Shown here piece after piece: positions 24,074 to 33,125 of a DNA stretch of 35,296 nt. Position 1 is the stretch's first letter, and every line of letters begins with the position of its first letter. The notes below the pieces were generated by a model. The model ran no database searches, was not told where the DNA came from, and was given only the letters and a program-made list of their open reading frames with translations. Source of the DNA: Bacteroidota bacterium. GTDB taxonomy: Bacteria; Bacteroidota; Bacteroidia; Bacteroidales; UBA7960. The DNA lies in the NCBI GenBank assembly GCA_007693555.1, contig REDJ01000138.1, positions 1 through 35,296 of the forward strand, given 5' to 3'. Position numbers and translations under genes: made by a program.

Positions 24074-24784
24074 ATGAATATACATATTCGCCAACTTAAA
24101 AAACAATACAGCGGGCACACAGTGCTTGACATTCCTGAGCTGGATATTGCCAGTGGCGAGTTGCTGGGAATTGTTGGCAACAATGGCGCAGGTAAAACAA
24201 CCATGCTTCGCCTTGGTCTTGACCTTATTGAAGCCAATGAAGGCCATATAAGTATTGGTGACGAAAAGGTTAACGAAGGTACCCACTGGAAAAGACATAC
24301 CGGGAGCTTTCTTGATGAAGGTTTTCTCATTGGATTTCTCACCCCTGAGGAATATTTTTATTTCAATGGTGAAGTTTATGGTTTGTCAAATGCCCAGGTT
24401 GATGAAGGCCTGGGGATTTACAAAAAATTTCTTAGTGAAGATATTCTCGGTACTGATAAATATATCAGGCAGCTTTCAACGGGCAACAAGCAAAAAGTGG
24501 GAATCGTTGCTGCAATGGTTGTAAATCCTTCTGTTTTGATGCTGGATGAGCCTTTTAATTTCCTCGATCCCAGCTCACAAATCATTATCAGGAATATGAT
24601 TAGGAATATGAATAAAAACAGGGGTACAACAATGTTAATCTCCAGCCATAATATAAACCATCTGGCTGATATTTGCTCAAGGGTGATTTTACTTGAAAAA
24701 GGATTGATAATAAAGGATATCCGTCCTGATGATACTGTTCGCCTTGAAGAGGTGGAGGCTTATTTTGCTTCGCAGGCAGGGTAG
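24074..24784 (+). CDS. ABC transporter ATP-binding protein
   Basis: A 236-residue cytoplasmic ATPase subunit that should energise the DUF5687 permease encoded just upstream. Walker A is GNNGAGKTT (35-43); the Q-loop region is unusual, reading SFLDEGFLIGFLT; the signature motif is LSTGNKQK in place of LSGGQ; Walker B plus the catalytic Glu is VLMLDEP; the D-loop is FNFLDP and the H-loop is ISSHN. The Q-loop glutamine is not evident. The variant signature is common in ABC-2 type exporters. The gene begins 7 nt after the permease stop and has no terminator of its own before the repeat region. Confidence 0.93.
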   Translation: MNIHIRQLKKQYSGHTVLDIPELDIASGELLGIVGNNGAGKTTMLRLGLDLIEANEGHISIGDEKVNEGTHWKRHTGSFLDEGFLIGFLTPEEYFYFNGEVYGLSNAQVDEGLGIYKKFLSEDILGTDKYIRQLSTGNKQKVGIVAAMVVNPSVLMLDEPFNFLDPSSQIIIRNMIRNMNKNRGTTMLISSHNINHLADICSRVILLEKGLIIKDIRPDDTVRLEEVEAYFASQAG

Positions 24785-24885
24785 AGAAGTTTGAGGTTAA
24801 GATTAAGGTTAAGATTGAGAGGCTGAGCGACAGCGAAGTCCCGAGAGCCGAAGGCGATTCGGGATTGAGGTTAAGATCATTCAGA
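24785..24885. repeat. Intergenic repeat and hairpin between the ABC ATPase and the U32 gene
   Basis: GAGGTTAAGATTAAGGTTAA is a short imperfect direct repeat (about 24793-24812), resumed near 24865-24877. Between them a hairpin TCCCGA-GA-GCC-GAA-GGC-GAT-TCGGGA (24839-24864) is flanked by GGCTGAGCGACAGCGAAG, which resembles the dispersed repeat at 5743-5770. It may act as a weak terminator for the convergent genes, though no T-run follows. Confidence 0.55.
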
Positions 24886-26142
24886 TTAAAACTCTTCTTT
24901 CAGTTCAATTACTTTGTAAACCTTGTCGCCACGTCTTACCAGTTCAGGGGTTTTGATGGAACACATTTCGCCTTTTTGGGTGGATTGCACCGGTTTCAGG
25001 TCCACACGAATTTCGCCGGTTGTCATTTCAAGCACTCCGGTTGTGGGTCCGGTTATGTATATGTCATCGTCAATTGAAAGTTCTCCGGTTTCCATTTTTA
25101 TTTCCGCAACACCCAGTTTTGTAAAGTAGTTGGTTACTTTGCCCACATACACCTTTTTGTGGGTTGCCTGAGAGCCGTACCTTTCGGTCCATTCACCCAT
25201 TTTACGTCCCAGGTAATATCCATCCCAGAATCCCCGGTTATAGACCTTTTTCAGTTGCAACATCCATTCTTCAACTTTTTCCGGAGTAAATGTACCATCC
25301 AGGCAGGCATCAGCCGCTTCACGGTATACCCTTGTTACCGTTTTTACATATTCGGGCCCTCTGCCCCGCCCTTCAATTTTAAAAACTTTTACACCCGCTT
25401 TTACAATTTTATCCAGAAAGCCGAGAGTGCATAAATCCTTGGGTGACATGATATATTGATTCTCCACTTCAAGTTCAAACTCTCCTTCTTTGTCATGTAC
25501 CGTATAACCTCTCCTGCATAATTGAAGGCAGGCGCCCCTGTTGGCGGAATAATTCATATTGTCAAGGCTCAGATAACACTTTCCGCTCACAGCCATACAC
25601 AATGCTCCGTGTACAAATATTTCAATTTGTACAAGATTCCCCGAAGGTCCCTTAATTTGCTCTTTTTCAATACCTCTTACGATATCAGCAACCTGCTTTA
25701 AACTCAATTCACGGGCAGTAACCATGACATCGGCATATCGGCTGAAAAATTTTACTGCCTGCAGATTTGTAATATTTGTTTGCGTCGACATATGCACCTC
25801 CACTCCCCTGCTTCTTGCATATTCTATTACACTCAAATCAGAAGCGATGATGGCTGTAACTCCTGCTTCCTGCGCATGATTCACAACCTTCTGCATCTCG
25901 TCTATCTCTTCATCATAAATAATTGTATTTAGGGTAAGATATGTCTTGATCTTGTTCTTACCGGCAATTTCAACAATTTCTTTCAGATCATCCAGGCTGA
26001 AGTTTTGAGAGGACCTCGAACGCATATTCAATTTACCTGCTCCAAAATATACGGAATCCGCACCCGCTTGTATGGCAGCCATAAGTGATTCATAGGAACC
26101 CACAGGTGACATTATTTCAATATTGTTTGGTTTGTTTTCCAT
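24886..26142 (-). CDS. Peptidase U32 family protein, TrhP-like tRNA hydroxylation protein
   Basis: U32 family, 418 residues, nearly the length of the E. coli TrhP (YegQ) and RlhA families. The family signature is EIFVHGALCMAVSGKC followed by YLS, and four conserved cysteines are seen (GALC, GKC and the pair in GACLQLC), compatible with an iron-sulfur cluster. EIMSPVGSYESLMAAIQAGADSVYFG at the N-terminus is typical (residues 9-34, shown only as the key start and end MSPVGS and VYFG). In E. coli the group supports prephenate-dependent 5-hydroxyuridine formation at tRNA wobble U34; direct peptidase activity is doubtful. ATG at 26142 has a -7 match upstream. It is divergent from lipB. Confidence 0.88.
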   Translation of the reverse strand: MENKPNNIEIMSPVGSYESLMAAIQAGADSVYFGAGKLNMRSRSSQNFSLDDLKEIVEIAGKNKIKTYLTLNTIIYDEEIDEMQKVVNHAQEAGVTAIIASDLSVIEYARSRGVEVHMSTQTNITNLQAVKFFSRYADVMVTARELSLKQVADIVRGIEKEQIKGPSGNLVQIEIFVHGALCMAVSGKCYLSLDNMNYSANRGACLQLCRRGYTVHDKEGEFELEVENQYIMSPKDLCTLGFLDKIVKAGVKVFKIEGRGRGPEYVKTVTRVYREAADACLDGTFTPEKVEEWMLQLKKVYNRGFWDGYYLGRKMGEWTERYGSQATHKKVYVGKVTNYFTKLGVAEIKMETGELSIDDDIYITGPTTGVLEMTTGEIRVDLKPVQSTQKGEMCSIKTPELVRRGDKVYKVIELKEEF

Positions 26143-26198
26143 AATTTTGTAAAGGAAAAATATTCTAAACCCATTTTGAGTTTATAAAAATACTGCAG

Positions 26199-26206
26199 CA
26201 AAGGTA
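26199..26206 (-). promoter_or_regulatory. Putative -7 element for the U32 gene
   Basis: TACCTTTG on the minus strand fits TAnnTTTG; no -33 element at the right distance. The leader would be about 50 nt. Confidence 0.5.
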
Positions 26207-26266
26207 CAAGCTTTCCGGCAGTTTTCGCTTGCTGCAAAACTTACTTTAAAACACCTGTTATAAAAG

Positions 26267-26974
26267 ATGAATAAAACCACATATTTCCGGGACCTTGGCA
26301 AGATGGATTACAAAGAAGCATGGGATTTCCAGGAAAAACTCTTCAGGGAAATTATTGACCTTAAACTTGCCAACAGAGCAGTTGAGAAAGAGGTAAATCC
26401 AACACCTAACTATCTCCTTTTTGTTGAACATCCCCATGTATATACATTGGGTAAAAATGGTTCGGAAAACAATCTCCTGATCAATCATTTGCAGCTCCAG
26501 AATCATGAAGCAACCTTTCATAAAACCGACCGGGGTGGCGATATTACTTACCATGGCCCGGGTCAGATTGTTGGATACCCCATTCTCGATCTTGATAATT
26601 TTTTTCCCGATATACATAAATATGTAGCTTACCTTGAAGAAGCTGTTATACAAACCATTGCTGAGTTTGGGTTGAAAGGAGAAAGGCTGAAAGGTGCAAG
26701 CGGGGTATGGCTGGATGCCGACATTCCTGGTAAAGCACGCAAAATATGTGCAATAGGCATAAGAACCAGCAGATGGGTGACAATGCACGGCTTTGCATTC
26801 AATGTAAATACCGACCTCAAATACTTTGAATTTATCAATCCTTGTGGGTTCAATGATAAAAAAGCTACCTCCATGCAAAAAGAACTGAACCGGCAAATGG
26901 ATATGCAAGAAATCAAAAGCATGCTTAAAACCAAACTCGGGAATCTATTTGAAATGAAGTTCATTGCCGGATAG
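26267..26974 (+). CDS. lipB: Octanoyltransferase LipB
   Basis: Transfers octanoyl from acyl carrier protein to the lipoyl domains of 2-oxoacid dehydrogenases and the glycine cleavage H protein, the first step of endogenous lipoate synthesis. The 235 residues match the family. The fold's signature RGGDITYHGPGQIVGYPILDL (about 88-108) is present as RGGDITYHGPGQ plus YPILDL; the catalytic lysine is in KICAIGI and the catalytic cysteine in INPCGF (about 193), with the conserved GVW and MHGFAFNV segments. The ATG at 26267 is preceded by an AT-rich leader with no clear promoter. lipA is not in the window. Confidence 0.95.
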   Translation: MNKTTYFRDLGKMDYKEAWDFQEKLFREIIDLKLANRAVEKEVNPTPNYLLFVEHPHVYTLGKNGSENNLLINHLQLQNHEATFHKTDRGGDITYHGPGQIVGYPILDLDNFFPDIHKYVAYLEEAVIQTIAEFGLKGERLKGASGVWLDADIPGKARKICAIGIRTSRWVTMHGFAFNVNTDLKYFEFINPCGFNDKKATSMQKELNRQMDMQEIKSMLKTKLGNLFEMKFIAG

Positions 26975-27115
26975 TTTAGATTGAAAAAAGGCATCTCTTT
27001 CATATTCGGATGCAATAAAACAATGAACCGGCCTTTTCAATGAAAAAGAAACAATTGGTTTACCAGGGCTGTAATTACAGCTCTTTTTTTTCGTCAAATA
27101 TTTGCATGAAGTTAA

Positions 27116-27610
27116 TTGCGGGATAAGTTGGAAAAAGATTTCATCGATACCATAGAAACCCATAGAGGCATAATTTACAAAGTGTGCAAGATGTATTGTC
27201 CGCTGGATGAGGATTGCGATGACCTTTACCAGGACATAGTTGCTCAACTCTGGAGAGCCTGGGGAGGATTCAGAGGAGAAGCCAAAATTTCCACCTGGAT
27301 TTACCGTGTTGCTTTAAATACAGCTATTTCGGGTTTCAGAAAACAAAAGAGGAATCCATTGAATCAATCAGTATCAACTGATGACCTGAGTTTATCTCAC
27401 ATCGATAACAGAGCGCAAAAAGAAGATATTGAATTATTGCACATGGCCATTGGCAGGCTTACAGAAGTGGAAAAAGCTATGGTCATGCTTTATCTTGATG
27501 AAGTATCTTACGAGGAAATCGCAGCAATCATGGGTATAACACAAAACAATGTTCGGGTTAAAATGCTGCGGATCAGAGAAAAACTGAAAAAAATTATGGA
27601 ATTATACTAA
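27116..27610 (+). CDS. ECF-type RNA polymerase sigma factor
   Basis: A small sigma-70 family factor of about 164 residues. Region 2 includes DLYQDIVAQLWRAWGGFRGE and the -10 recognition stretch STWIYRVALNTAIS; region 4 ends in EEIAAIMGITQNNVRVKMLR, a helix-turn-helix that should read the -35 element. The start is uncertain: TTG at 27116 or TTG at 27128, as no ATG exists in frame at the N-terminus. A near -7 match (AATATTTG, 27097-27104) favours a very short leader. A membrane protein gene follows after 7 nt, the position where anti-sigma factors usually lie, but that protein shows no known anti-sigma motif. Confidence 0.9.
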   Translation: MRDKLEKDFIDTIETHRGIIYKVCKMYCPLDEDCDDLYQDIVAQLWRAWGGFRGEAKISTWIYRVALNTAISGFRKQKRNPLNQSVSTDDLSLSHIDNRAQKEDIELLHMAIGRLTEVEKAMVMLYLDEVSYEEIAAIMGITQNNVRVKMLRIREKLKKIMELY

Positions 27611-27617
27611 CACTGAT

Positions 27618-28262
27618 ATGGACGAATTAAATGAATTAAAAAAAATATGGAACAGGTCATTTGAAAAAGAACCTGAAGCTGCTGACAGGAAAAGGCTTTT
27701 GGAAATCATCAGCCGGAAATCATCAGGCCCGATCGGAAAATTAAAAAAGAGCATACGAATTGAGATCGGCGCCTTGATTATAACCATCCCGTTACTTATA
27801 GCTATCCTGTTTGAGCTACCCGAGCCTTATTTTATTTTCAATACAAGTATGCTTATACTGGCCTTTAGCGGTTCTTTGATTTACTATTTCAAAAGCCTCA
27901 GAAAACTGGAAAAAACCTGGAAAGAAAGCCAGCAAAACCTAAGACAAGCATTGGAAAGCACAATCATGCTGACAAAATTTTTCCGGAAAAGCTATTTCTG
28001 GTTGAATGTAATTTTATTTCCCTTCGGAATATACTTTGGCTATATTGTAGGTTTCGGATTGGGATCAGGAGGGAAAAGAGTTACTTCCTTACCTGTATTT
28101 GAACATATGCCCCTTTTTATAGCCATCCTGGTAATCCTGGTTTTTGTAATGGTTTTATTTGGATTATTCTGGTTGTTTTTGAAGTATTATGTGAGAAAGC
28201 TTTACGATGTGCACATTGAAAAACTGGAGGAAATATATAAAGAGCTAATGGAATATGAATAA
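27618..28262 (+). CDS. Membrane protein of unknown function, possible anti-sigma partner
   Basis: A 214-residue protein with a charged cytoplasmic-looking N-terminus of about 50 residues and four hydrophobic helices (near 51-70, 73-93, 124-147 and 168-195), then a charged C-terminal tail (DVHIEKLEEIYKELME). It is cotranscribed with the ECF sigma gene (7-nt gap). Location and topology suggest a membrane anti-sigma-like regulator, but no zinc-binding HxxxCxxC motif is seen, so this is inference only. I recognise no family. Confidence 0.7.
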   Translation: MDELNELKKIWNRSFEKEPEAADRKRLLEIISRKSSGPIGKLKKSIRIEIGALIITIPLLIAILFELPEPYFIFNTSMLILAFSGSLIYYFKSLRKLEKTWKESQQNLRQALESTIMLTKFFRKSYFWLNVILFPFGIYFGYIVGFGLGSGGKRVTSLPVFEHMPLFIAILVILVFVMVLFGLFWLFLKYYVRKLYDVHIEKLEEIYKELMEYE

Positions 28263-28370
28263 TCTGAGAGATTGGATTTGATTTTTTTCAAATGCTATTG
28301 TTTTAATCTTTTAACCTTATGCATTTTTGTTGGAACAGATTATGAAAAAATTAATTTAAAATTCTTAAAA

Positions 28371-29231
28371 ATGAGACGATTCATTACAATTTCAGTTTTG
28401 CTTTTTCTGGCCACACAACTTACAGGCCAGAATTTTGAAAAAGGTTTGCTTTGGAAAGTAAGTGGGAAAAACCTTCAACAGTCATCTTTTGTATTTGGTA
28501 CTCTGCATGTGATATGTCCGGATGAGTTTGTGATATTTCCCGGAACAGAAAAATCTCTTGATGCAAGTGAGCGCATTGTGCTTGAGCTTGATATCAGCAA
28601 TCCTGAAGTACTTATGGGAATGCAGATGGGAATGATCATGAGAGATGAAAAAAAACTTACCGGTCTCTTAAGCGAAGAAGATTTTGCTAAAGTCAGTAAT
28701 TTTTTCAAAGATAGCCTGGGTATGAATATCAGTATGGTGGAAAGGGTTCAGCCATTTTTCCTTGTCAGCATTATTATGCCCCATATGATTGAATGTCTTC
28801 CCCAGAGCTATGAAGAGTTTTTTGTGCAGCAGGCCCGCCAACGCGAGCTGGAACTTGCAGGACTGGAAACGCTGCAGGAGCAATTGGATGTTTTTGATGC
28901 ACTTTCCTATGAGCAGCAAGCGGAGATGCTTCTGGAAGTCCTTCGTGACTATGAGGTAAAAAGAGAAGAATTCCGGCATATGCTTGACACTTATCTTTCG
29001 CAAGATATTAAGGCTCTTGAAAAATTATTTAAAGAACTGGAAACAGAATTTGATGAGTTTAACCGTCGTTTGATTGAAGAACGCAATCATCGATGGATTG
29101 AAAGGATGGAAAACCTGATGCAGGAAAAATCAACATTTTTTGCAGTAGGCGCAGGACATCTGCCGGGTGAGCATGGAGTTTTAAAGCTGCTTGTCGACAG
29201 AGGTTATACAATTGATAGGATTGTGGAATAG
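28371..29231 (+). CDS. Exported TraB/GumN family protein
   Basis: A 286-residue TraB/GumN-family protein with an N-terminal signal peptide (MRRFITISVLLFLATQLTGQ) chosen as start; a longer frame from a TTG at 28272 is rejected because it would bury that signal peptide. Family motifs are GLLWKVSG, SSFVFGTLHV near the N-terminus, a conserved Glu/Asp segment IVLELDISNP, and the C-terminal FFAVGAGHLPGEHGVLKLL. TraB-like proteins are proposed metalloproteases or related hydrolases. It follows the sigma/membrane pair by about 108 nt and may or may not share their transcript. The terminator at 29255-29282 follows. Confidence 0.85.
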   Translation: MRRFITISVLLFLATQLTGQNFEKGLLWKVSGKNLQQSSFVFGTLHVICPDEFVIFPGTEKSLDASERIVLELDISNPEVLMGMQMGMIMRDEKKLTGLLSEEDFAKVSNFFKDSLGMNISMVERVQPFFLVSIIMPHMIECLPQSYEEFFVQQARQRELELAGLETLQEQLDVFDALSYEQQAEMLLEVLRDYEVKREEFRHMLDTYLSQDIKALEKLFKELETEFDEFNRRLIEERNHRWIERMENLMQEKSTFFAVGAGHLPGEHGVLKLLVDRGYTIDRIVE

Positions 29232-29250
29232 TCCATACCAAAGCAACAAA

Positions 29251-29282
29251 AAAACCCGCATCATTGAAATGCGGGTTTTTTT
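29251..29282. terminator. Bidirectional intrinsic terminator between the TraB-like and Oar-like genes
   Basis: CCCGCAT (29255-29261) pairs with ATGCGGG (29269-29275) around CATTGAA, flanked by A-run and T-run on the two sides, so it can stop the convergent transcripts of both genes. Confidence 0.85.
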
Positions 29283-29298
29283 CAAAAAGCATTAAATA

Positions 29299-32200
29299 TT
29301 AGAGCAGATAGCGCACACCCACCTGTAATCTCCAGGTTTGGTTTATATTAACCAATCTTCTGTAAGAACTTTCTCTGAAAGCCTGATCCAGTTCTGGACC
29401 GGTTCCCGGGAGTGAGTTCAAACCACTAGGTACGTTGATACTATAAGTTGGTTCGTTTGTATCAGCATTTCTTCCCCTATAGGTAAGAGGAGTAGATTGC
29501 CAAACAGTATTACCAACACCCCACTCGCTGTTAAGTAGGTTACCCACATTAAGAATATCAAAAGTGATTTGCAGTCTGTGCCTGTCAGGTAAGTTTGTCA
29601 GGCTGATATCCTGTGCAAAGCGGAAATCAAAGCGATGTACCCAGGGTAACAATGCGCCATTGCGCTCGGCAATACTGCCACGGTTAGCACTCAGGTAATC
29701 ATCCTGCTCAATAAAACGGTTAAGGATATTCCATTGTGCAGCGGCATCCAGTTCCTCTCCTGCAACAGTAACGGGAATCAGGTTGATTTCGCCGGCATTA
29801 CTTGGAATATACATCAAACGTCCGGCTCTGTCACCAAAGTTACCTGCGTACACATAGCTGAATCGTCCGCCTTCGCCTCCTGTGTAGTACAATGAGAAAG
29901 AAGAAGTATTTCTCGGACTCAATGCACGGGTGTCAAAAGTAAGGAAGCTAACAATACGGTTGGGCTGATCAAATCGGCTATAGCCCATTTCAGGATTGTT
30001 GCGGTCTTCTTTTACAACATTTGGCCACAGCGATGCTGCCTGTGAACCACCTATCAGACCATAATCGCGGCTAACACCACGGGTGTAAGCGACACTTGCA
30101 AATATTCCGTTCATGAAATCTTTCTGGAATTGTGCAGTTATTGACCAGTAATATCCCTGGTTGGTATTGGTAAGCATCATTACCTCATTGAAACGTGGGT
30201 TCTCAGTGTAGTCTGTAAAGTATGGCCTTTGGTCAACACCTGAAAAATTACCTGCAGGTTCAGCAAGGTTGATGTTTTGTGCCAGAGGGCTATTGAAATC
30301 GCTTGAATAAATACCTTCCAATGTTGCTATAATATCAAAAGGCATTCTATAATCAACAGCTATATTTGTCCGCCATACCTGAGGGAAACGGAAATCGGGA
30401 TCAGTAATATTTATATCTCTTGAAACCTGTGCTTCCAGTTGATCTCCTTGTGGTTTGTATGTACTGGGGTCATCAGAAAATCCTTGCCATTCCGGTCTGC
30501 CACCTGTACCCCATTCATTTTCCTGCCAGAAAGTGTCAATGATATTGCCATCCTCATCTTCAACCTCTATCAAGCGATATTTGTCCCAGCCGATGAAACC
30601 GCGGGTAACACCATTGGCAGAAACCTGGTTGGAAATCCACACAAAAGGAATACGACCTGAGAAGAAACCGGTACCACCACGCAGGCGCAATGAATTGTCG
30701 CCAAACACATCATAGTTAAATGACAAACGAGGAGAAATCAACGGTTTTATACCCGGTAAAGTACTTACATCAGGAATAATTCTATTATTGGGATCACTGG
30801 GATCAATAAAGGCTTCTGAAGGGTCCTGAAAGATCTCATCCAAACGTGGGTTGTTGGGCAAATCAATTGGGAAGAAGGGGAAATCGAAACGTATTCCTGC
30901 TGTTACTACAAGGTCTGGATTCACTTCAAACCTATCCTGGAAGTAAATCCCGAACTGACCGAATGCAGTTTGATCCAATGGAAGATCATCCGGCCCTTCA
31001 TATGAGAAACTTGTTGCAAAACCATCAGGTGTAGCGCCAGGCACACGGTTAATTACTACATCCAGGAAGTTCTGATAAGAGTTAAACCTGTAAAAAGTAT
31101 GTGCATTGGGGTTAAATGCATTGTTAAAAGTCATGTACTCCAGGTTCAGACCTGCAGTGAAAGTGTGTCTTCCCATAAAGTAAGAAAAGTTATTGGTAAT
31201 GTTAAGGATATCGTTTTGGAGCAGGTTACCCACTGTAAACAATTCATTACCCAAAGCAAAGAAATATTGTGGTGTTCCCACTGGCAGGGGATCTCCATTT
31301 TCATCTACATCTCCGGGTTTGGGTCCGTCCCATTCAAGAACTTCAACAAACGGGAAAGTCTGCCCATTGGGCACACTACGTTTGGGGTCTTCAACAAAGG
31401 TGAAGCCAACGTTGAGGTTATTGGCAAAACGGGTTCCAAACACAGAGTTTAATTCAGCTACGAACGAATTCACGTTATTGTCAACAGAATAGTTTGCGTT
31501 TCTGAAAGTAAGCGCTTCCATTCCAAAGCGGCTGGTACCAAAATGTCTGGTTACGTTCCTTACACTGTTTCCATTGATGGTAACATCGCGGAATGCCTGA
31601 TATCTGTTGTAACGCAAAGAAGCACGGTGATTGGGGTTGATATTGAAATCAAGCCTGAAGTTAAGCCTGAGAGCTTCATTGGCAAAAGGATAGTTTTCAA
31701 AGGCACCGGTTTCATAACCGTAAACCCTCATCATTTCCTGTCTTACAAATTCCATTGTTTCAGCAGGTACTCTGGTAACGTTAGGACCTGACAAACCCGG
31801 ACGTGCTGCAAGGCGGCTGTCACCGGGAACAGAAGATTCCTCCTGTTCAACACTGGCAAAGAAGAACAGGCGGTCTCTGATAATAGGGCCACCCACACTT
31901 ACACCGTTAATGCGTGTTAGTGCTTCATCCACGTTAAAACTATCATCACCAATTTTACGTCCAATCATATATTCATTACGGAAGTAAGAATAGATTGAAC
32001 CGCGATATTCATTTGTACCACTGCGGGTAATAGCATTAACATTGGCACCGGTAAAACCACCCTGGCGAACATCGAAAGGAGCGATGTTGATTTGAATCTC
32101 CTCAATGGCTTCCATACTGATGGGGTTGGTGGCAGCAAACTGCCCCGAGCCAAGTCCGAAGTTATTGTTATAAATGTTTCCGTCAACAGTGTAGTTGTTA

Positions 32201-32742
32201 AACCGGTTGTCACGACCTGCAAAACTTGACCCGTTGCTCAGCGGACTTAATCTTGTAAAATCCTCAATCGTACGTGAGATGGTAGGCATCTGACGAATGT
32301 TTTCAGAGCTAATATTGGTGGCAGCACCTGTACGGTCGGCATTCATCACAGGATCCATGACCCCTCTTACAATTACCTCTTCAAGTACACGGCCCTCTTC
32401 AACCATAATGAAAAGAAGACTTCTGGTTTCTCCCAGGGTAAGCCTTAAATCGGTAATCTCATCTGCCTGGAAGCCCACATAAGTTACCCTTACGGTGTAA
32501 GGGCCCCCGGTGCGCAAGTTGGGCAGGTTAAAACGACCGTCGGCACGGGATGTTGTTCCATAGCGTGTTCCCGATGGAACATGAACTGCAACAACATTGG
32601 CGTCTGACAATGGCTCATTGCCTACAGTCATTACCATACCTTCAATAGCAGAAGTGGTCACACCCTGCGACCACGCATTTTGCTGAATACCAAGGAAAAC
32701 AAACATTCCCAGGATTAGCATTAAGAAATTTCTGTGTTTCAT
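29299..32742 (-). CDS. Oar-like TonB-dependent outer-membrane receptor
   Basis: An 1147-residue outer-membrane protein. It has a signal peptide (MKHRNFLMLILGMFVFLGIQQNAWS, cleavage before Q; only key parts given: MLILGMFVFLGI then NAWS), a carboxypeptidase-regulatory-like domain (about 30-115, ending TYVGFQADEI and the beta-strand LEEVIVRG), a plug domain with TISRTIEDFTRLSPLS, NNYTVDGN and AIEEIQINIAPFDVRQGGF, and a long barrel ending in the aromatic-rich LQVGVRYLL. These are the features of Oar-type receptors, which import or export large substrates in Bacteroidota. No SusD partner gene is adjacent, so it is not a polysaccharide-utilisation locus. A -7 match at 32844-32851 leaves a leader of about 100 nt. 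Confidence 0.93.
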   Translation of the reverse strand: MKHRNFLMLILGMFVFLGIQQNAWSQGVTTSAIEGMVMTVGNEPLSDANVVAVHVPSGTRYGTTSRADGRFNLPNLRTGGPYTVRVTYVGFQADEITDLRLTLGETRSLLFIMVEEGRVLEEVIVRGVMDPVMNADRTGAATNISSENIRQMPTISRTIEDFTRLSPLSNGSSFAGRDNRFNNYTVDGNIYNNNFGLGSGQFAATNPISMEAIEEIQINIAPFDVRQGGFTGANVNAITRSGTNEYRGSIYSYFRNEYMIGRKIGDDSFNVDEALTRINGVSVGGPIIRDRLFFFASVEQEESSVPGDSRLAARPGLSGPNVTRVPAETMEFVRQEMMRVYGYETGAFENYPFANEALRLNFRLDFNINPNHRASLRYNRYQAFRDVTINGNSVRNVTRHFGTSRFGMEALTFRNANYSVDNNVNSFVAELNSVFGTRFANNLNVGFTFVEDPKRSVPNGQTFPFVEVLEWDGPKPGDVDENGDPLPVGTPQYFFALGNELFTVGNLLQNDILNITNNFSYFMGRHTFTAGLNLEYMTFNNAFNPNAHTFYRFNSYQNFLDVVINRVPGATPDGFATSFSYEGPDDLPLDQTAFGQFGIYFQDRFEVNPDLVVTAGIRFDFPFFPIDLPNNPRLDEIFQDPSEAFIDPSDPNNRIIPDVSTLPGIKPLISPRLSFNYDVFGDNSLRLRGGTGFFSGRIPFVWISNQVSANGVTRGFIGWDKYRLIEVEDEDGNIIDTFWQENEWGTGGRPEWQGFSDDPSTYKPQGDQLEAQVSRDINITDPDFRFPQVWRTNIAVDYRMPFDIIATLEGIYSSDFNSPLAQNINLAEPAGNFSGVDQRPYFTDYTENPRFNEVMMLTNTNQGYYWSITAQFQKDFMNGIFASVAYTRGVSRDYGLIGGSQAASLWPNVVKEDRNNPEMGYSRFDQPNRIVSFLTFDTRALSPRNTSSFSLYYTGGEGGRFSYVYAGNFGDRAGRLMYIPSNAGEINLIPVTVAGEELDAAAQWNILNRFIEQDDYLSANRGSIAERNGALLPWVHRFDFRFAQDISLTNLPDRHRLQITFDILNVGNLLNSEWGVGNTVWQSTPLTYRGRNADTNEPTYSINVPSGLNSLPGTGPELDQAFRESSYRRLVNINQTWRLQVGVRYLL

Positions 32743-33125
32743 TTTTGTTTGATTTTGTTAATTGAATTGTTTTTGTTTAAAAAGCGAATAAATAAATAAT
32801 CAAATTAAATATATATATGAATTTAAGTTGGTTTTTCAAAGAGCAAATTTAATCATCTCATGCCAAAAAAAATTCTGTTCTTTTTTATGTTTATATTACC
32901 GAAATATTAAGAAATCGTTAAGTTAAATATTGGTTTTAAAAATATAATTTTTGACCCAAAAATTAAGCCTTAAAAATAACAGCATTTTCCAATTTCTTTG
33001 AAAAATATTATCAATTCTTATTCACAATTTTCAAAAATTTATTAAGAAAATAAGCATTGTTTTACAATAAAAACTGAAAAACAAATGATTACAATTGAGA
33101 ATAAACCTTTTTATTTTTAAATACA
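32743..33125. other. Very AT-rich intergenic region upstream of the Oar-like gene
   Basis: No gene is seen. It contains the -7 element at 32844-32851 (TAAATTTG on the minus strand), a dinucleotide run (ATATATATATG near 32810-32820) and long A/T tracts. The rest lacks recognisable structure. Confidence 0.6.
32844..32851 (-). promoter_or_regulatory. Putative -7 element for the Oar-like receptor gene
   Basis: TAAATTTG on the minus strand fits TAnnTTTG. No TTTG at the expected -33 position. The leader to the ATG at 32742 would be about 95 nt. Confidence 0.5.

Noticed and set aside
28272-28370. N-terminal extension of the TraB-like protein from a TTG
   Set aside because: It would place 33 residues before a clear signal peptide starting at the ATG at 28371.
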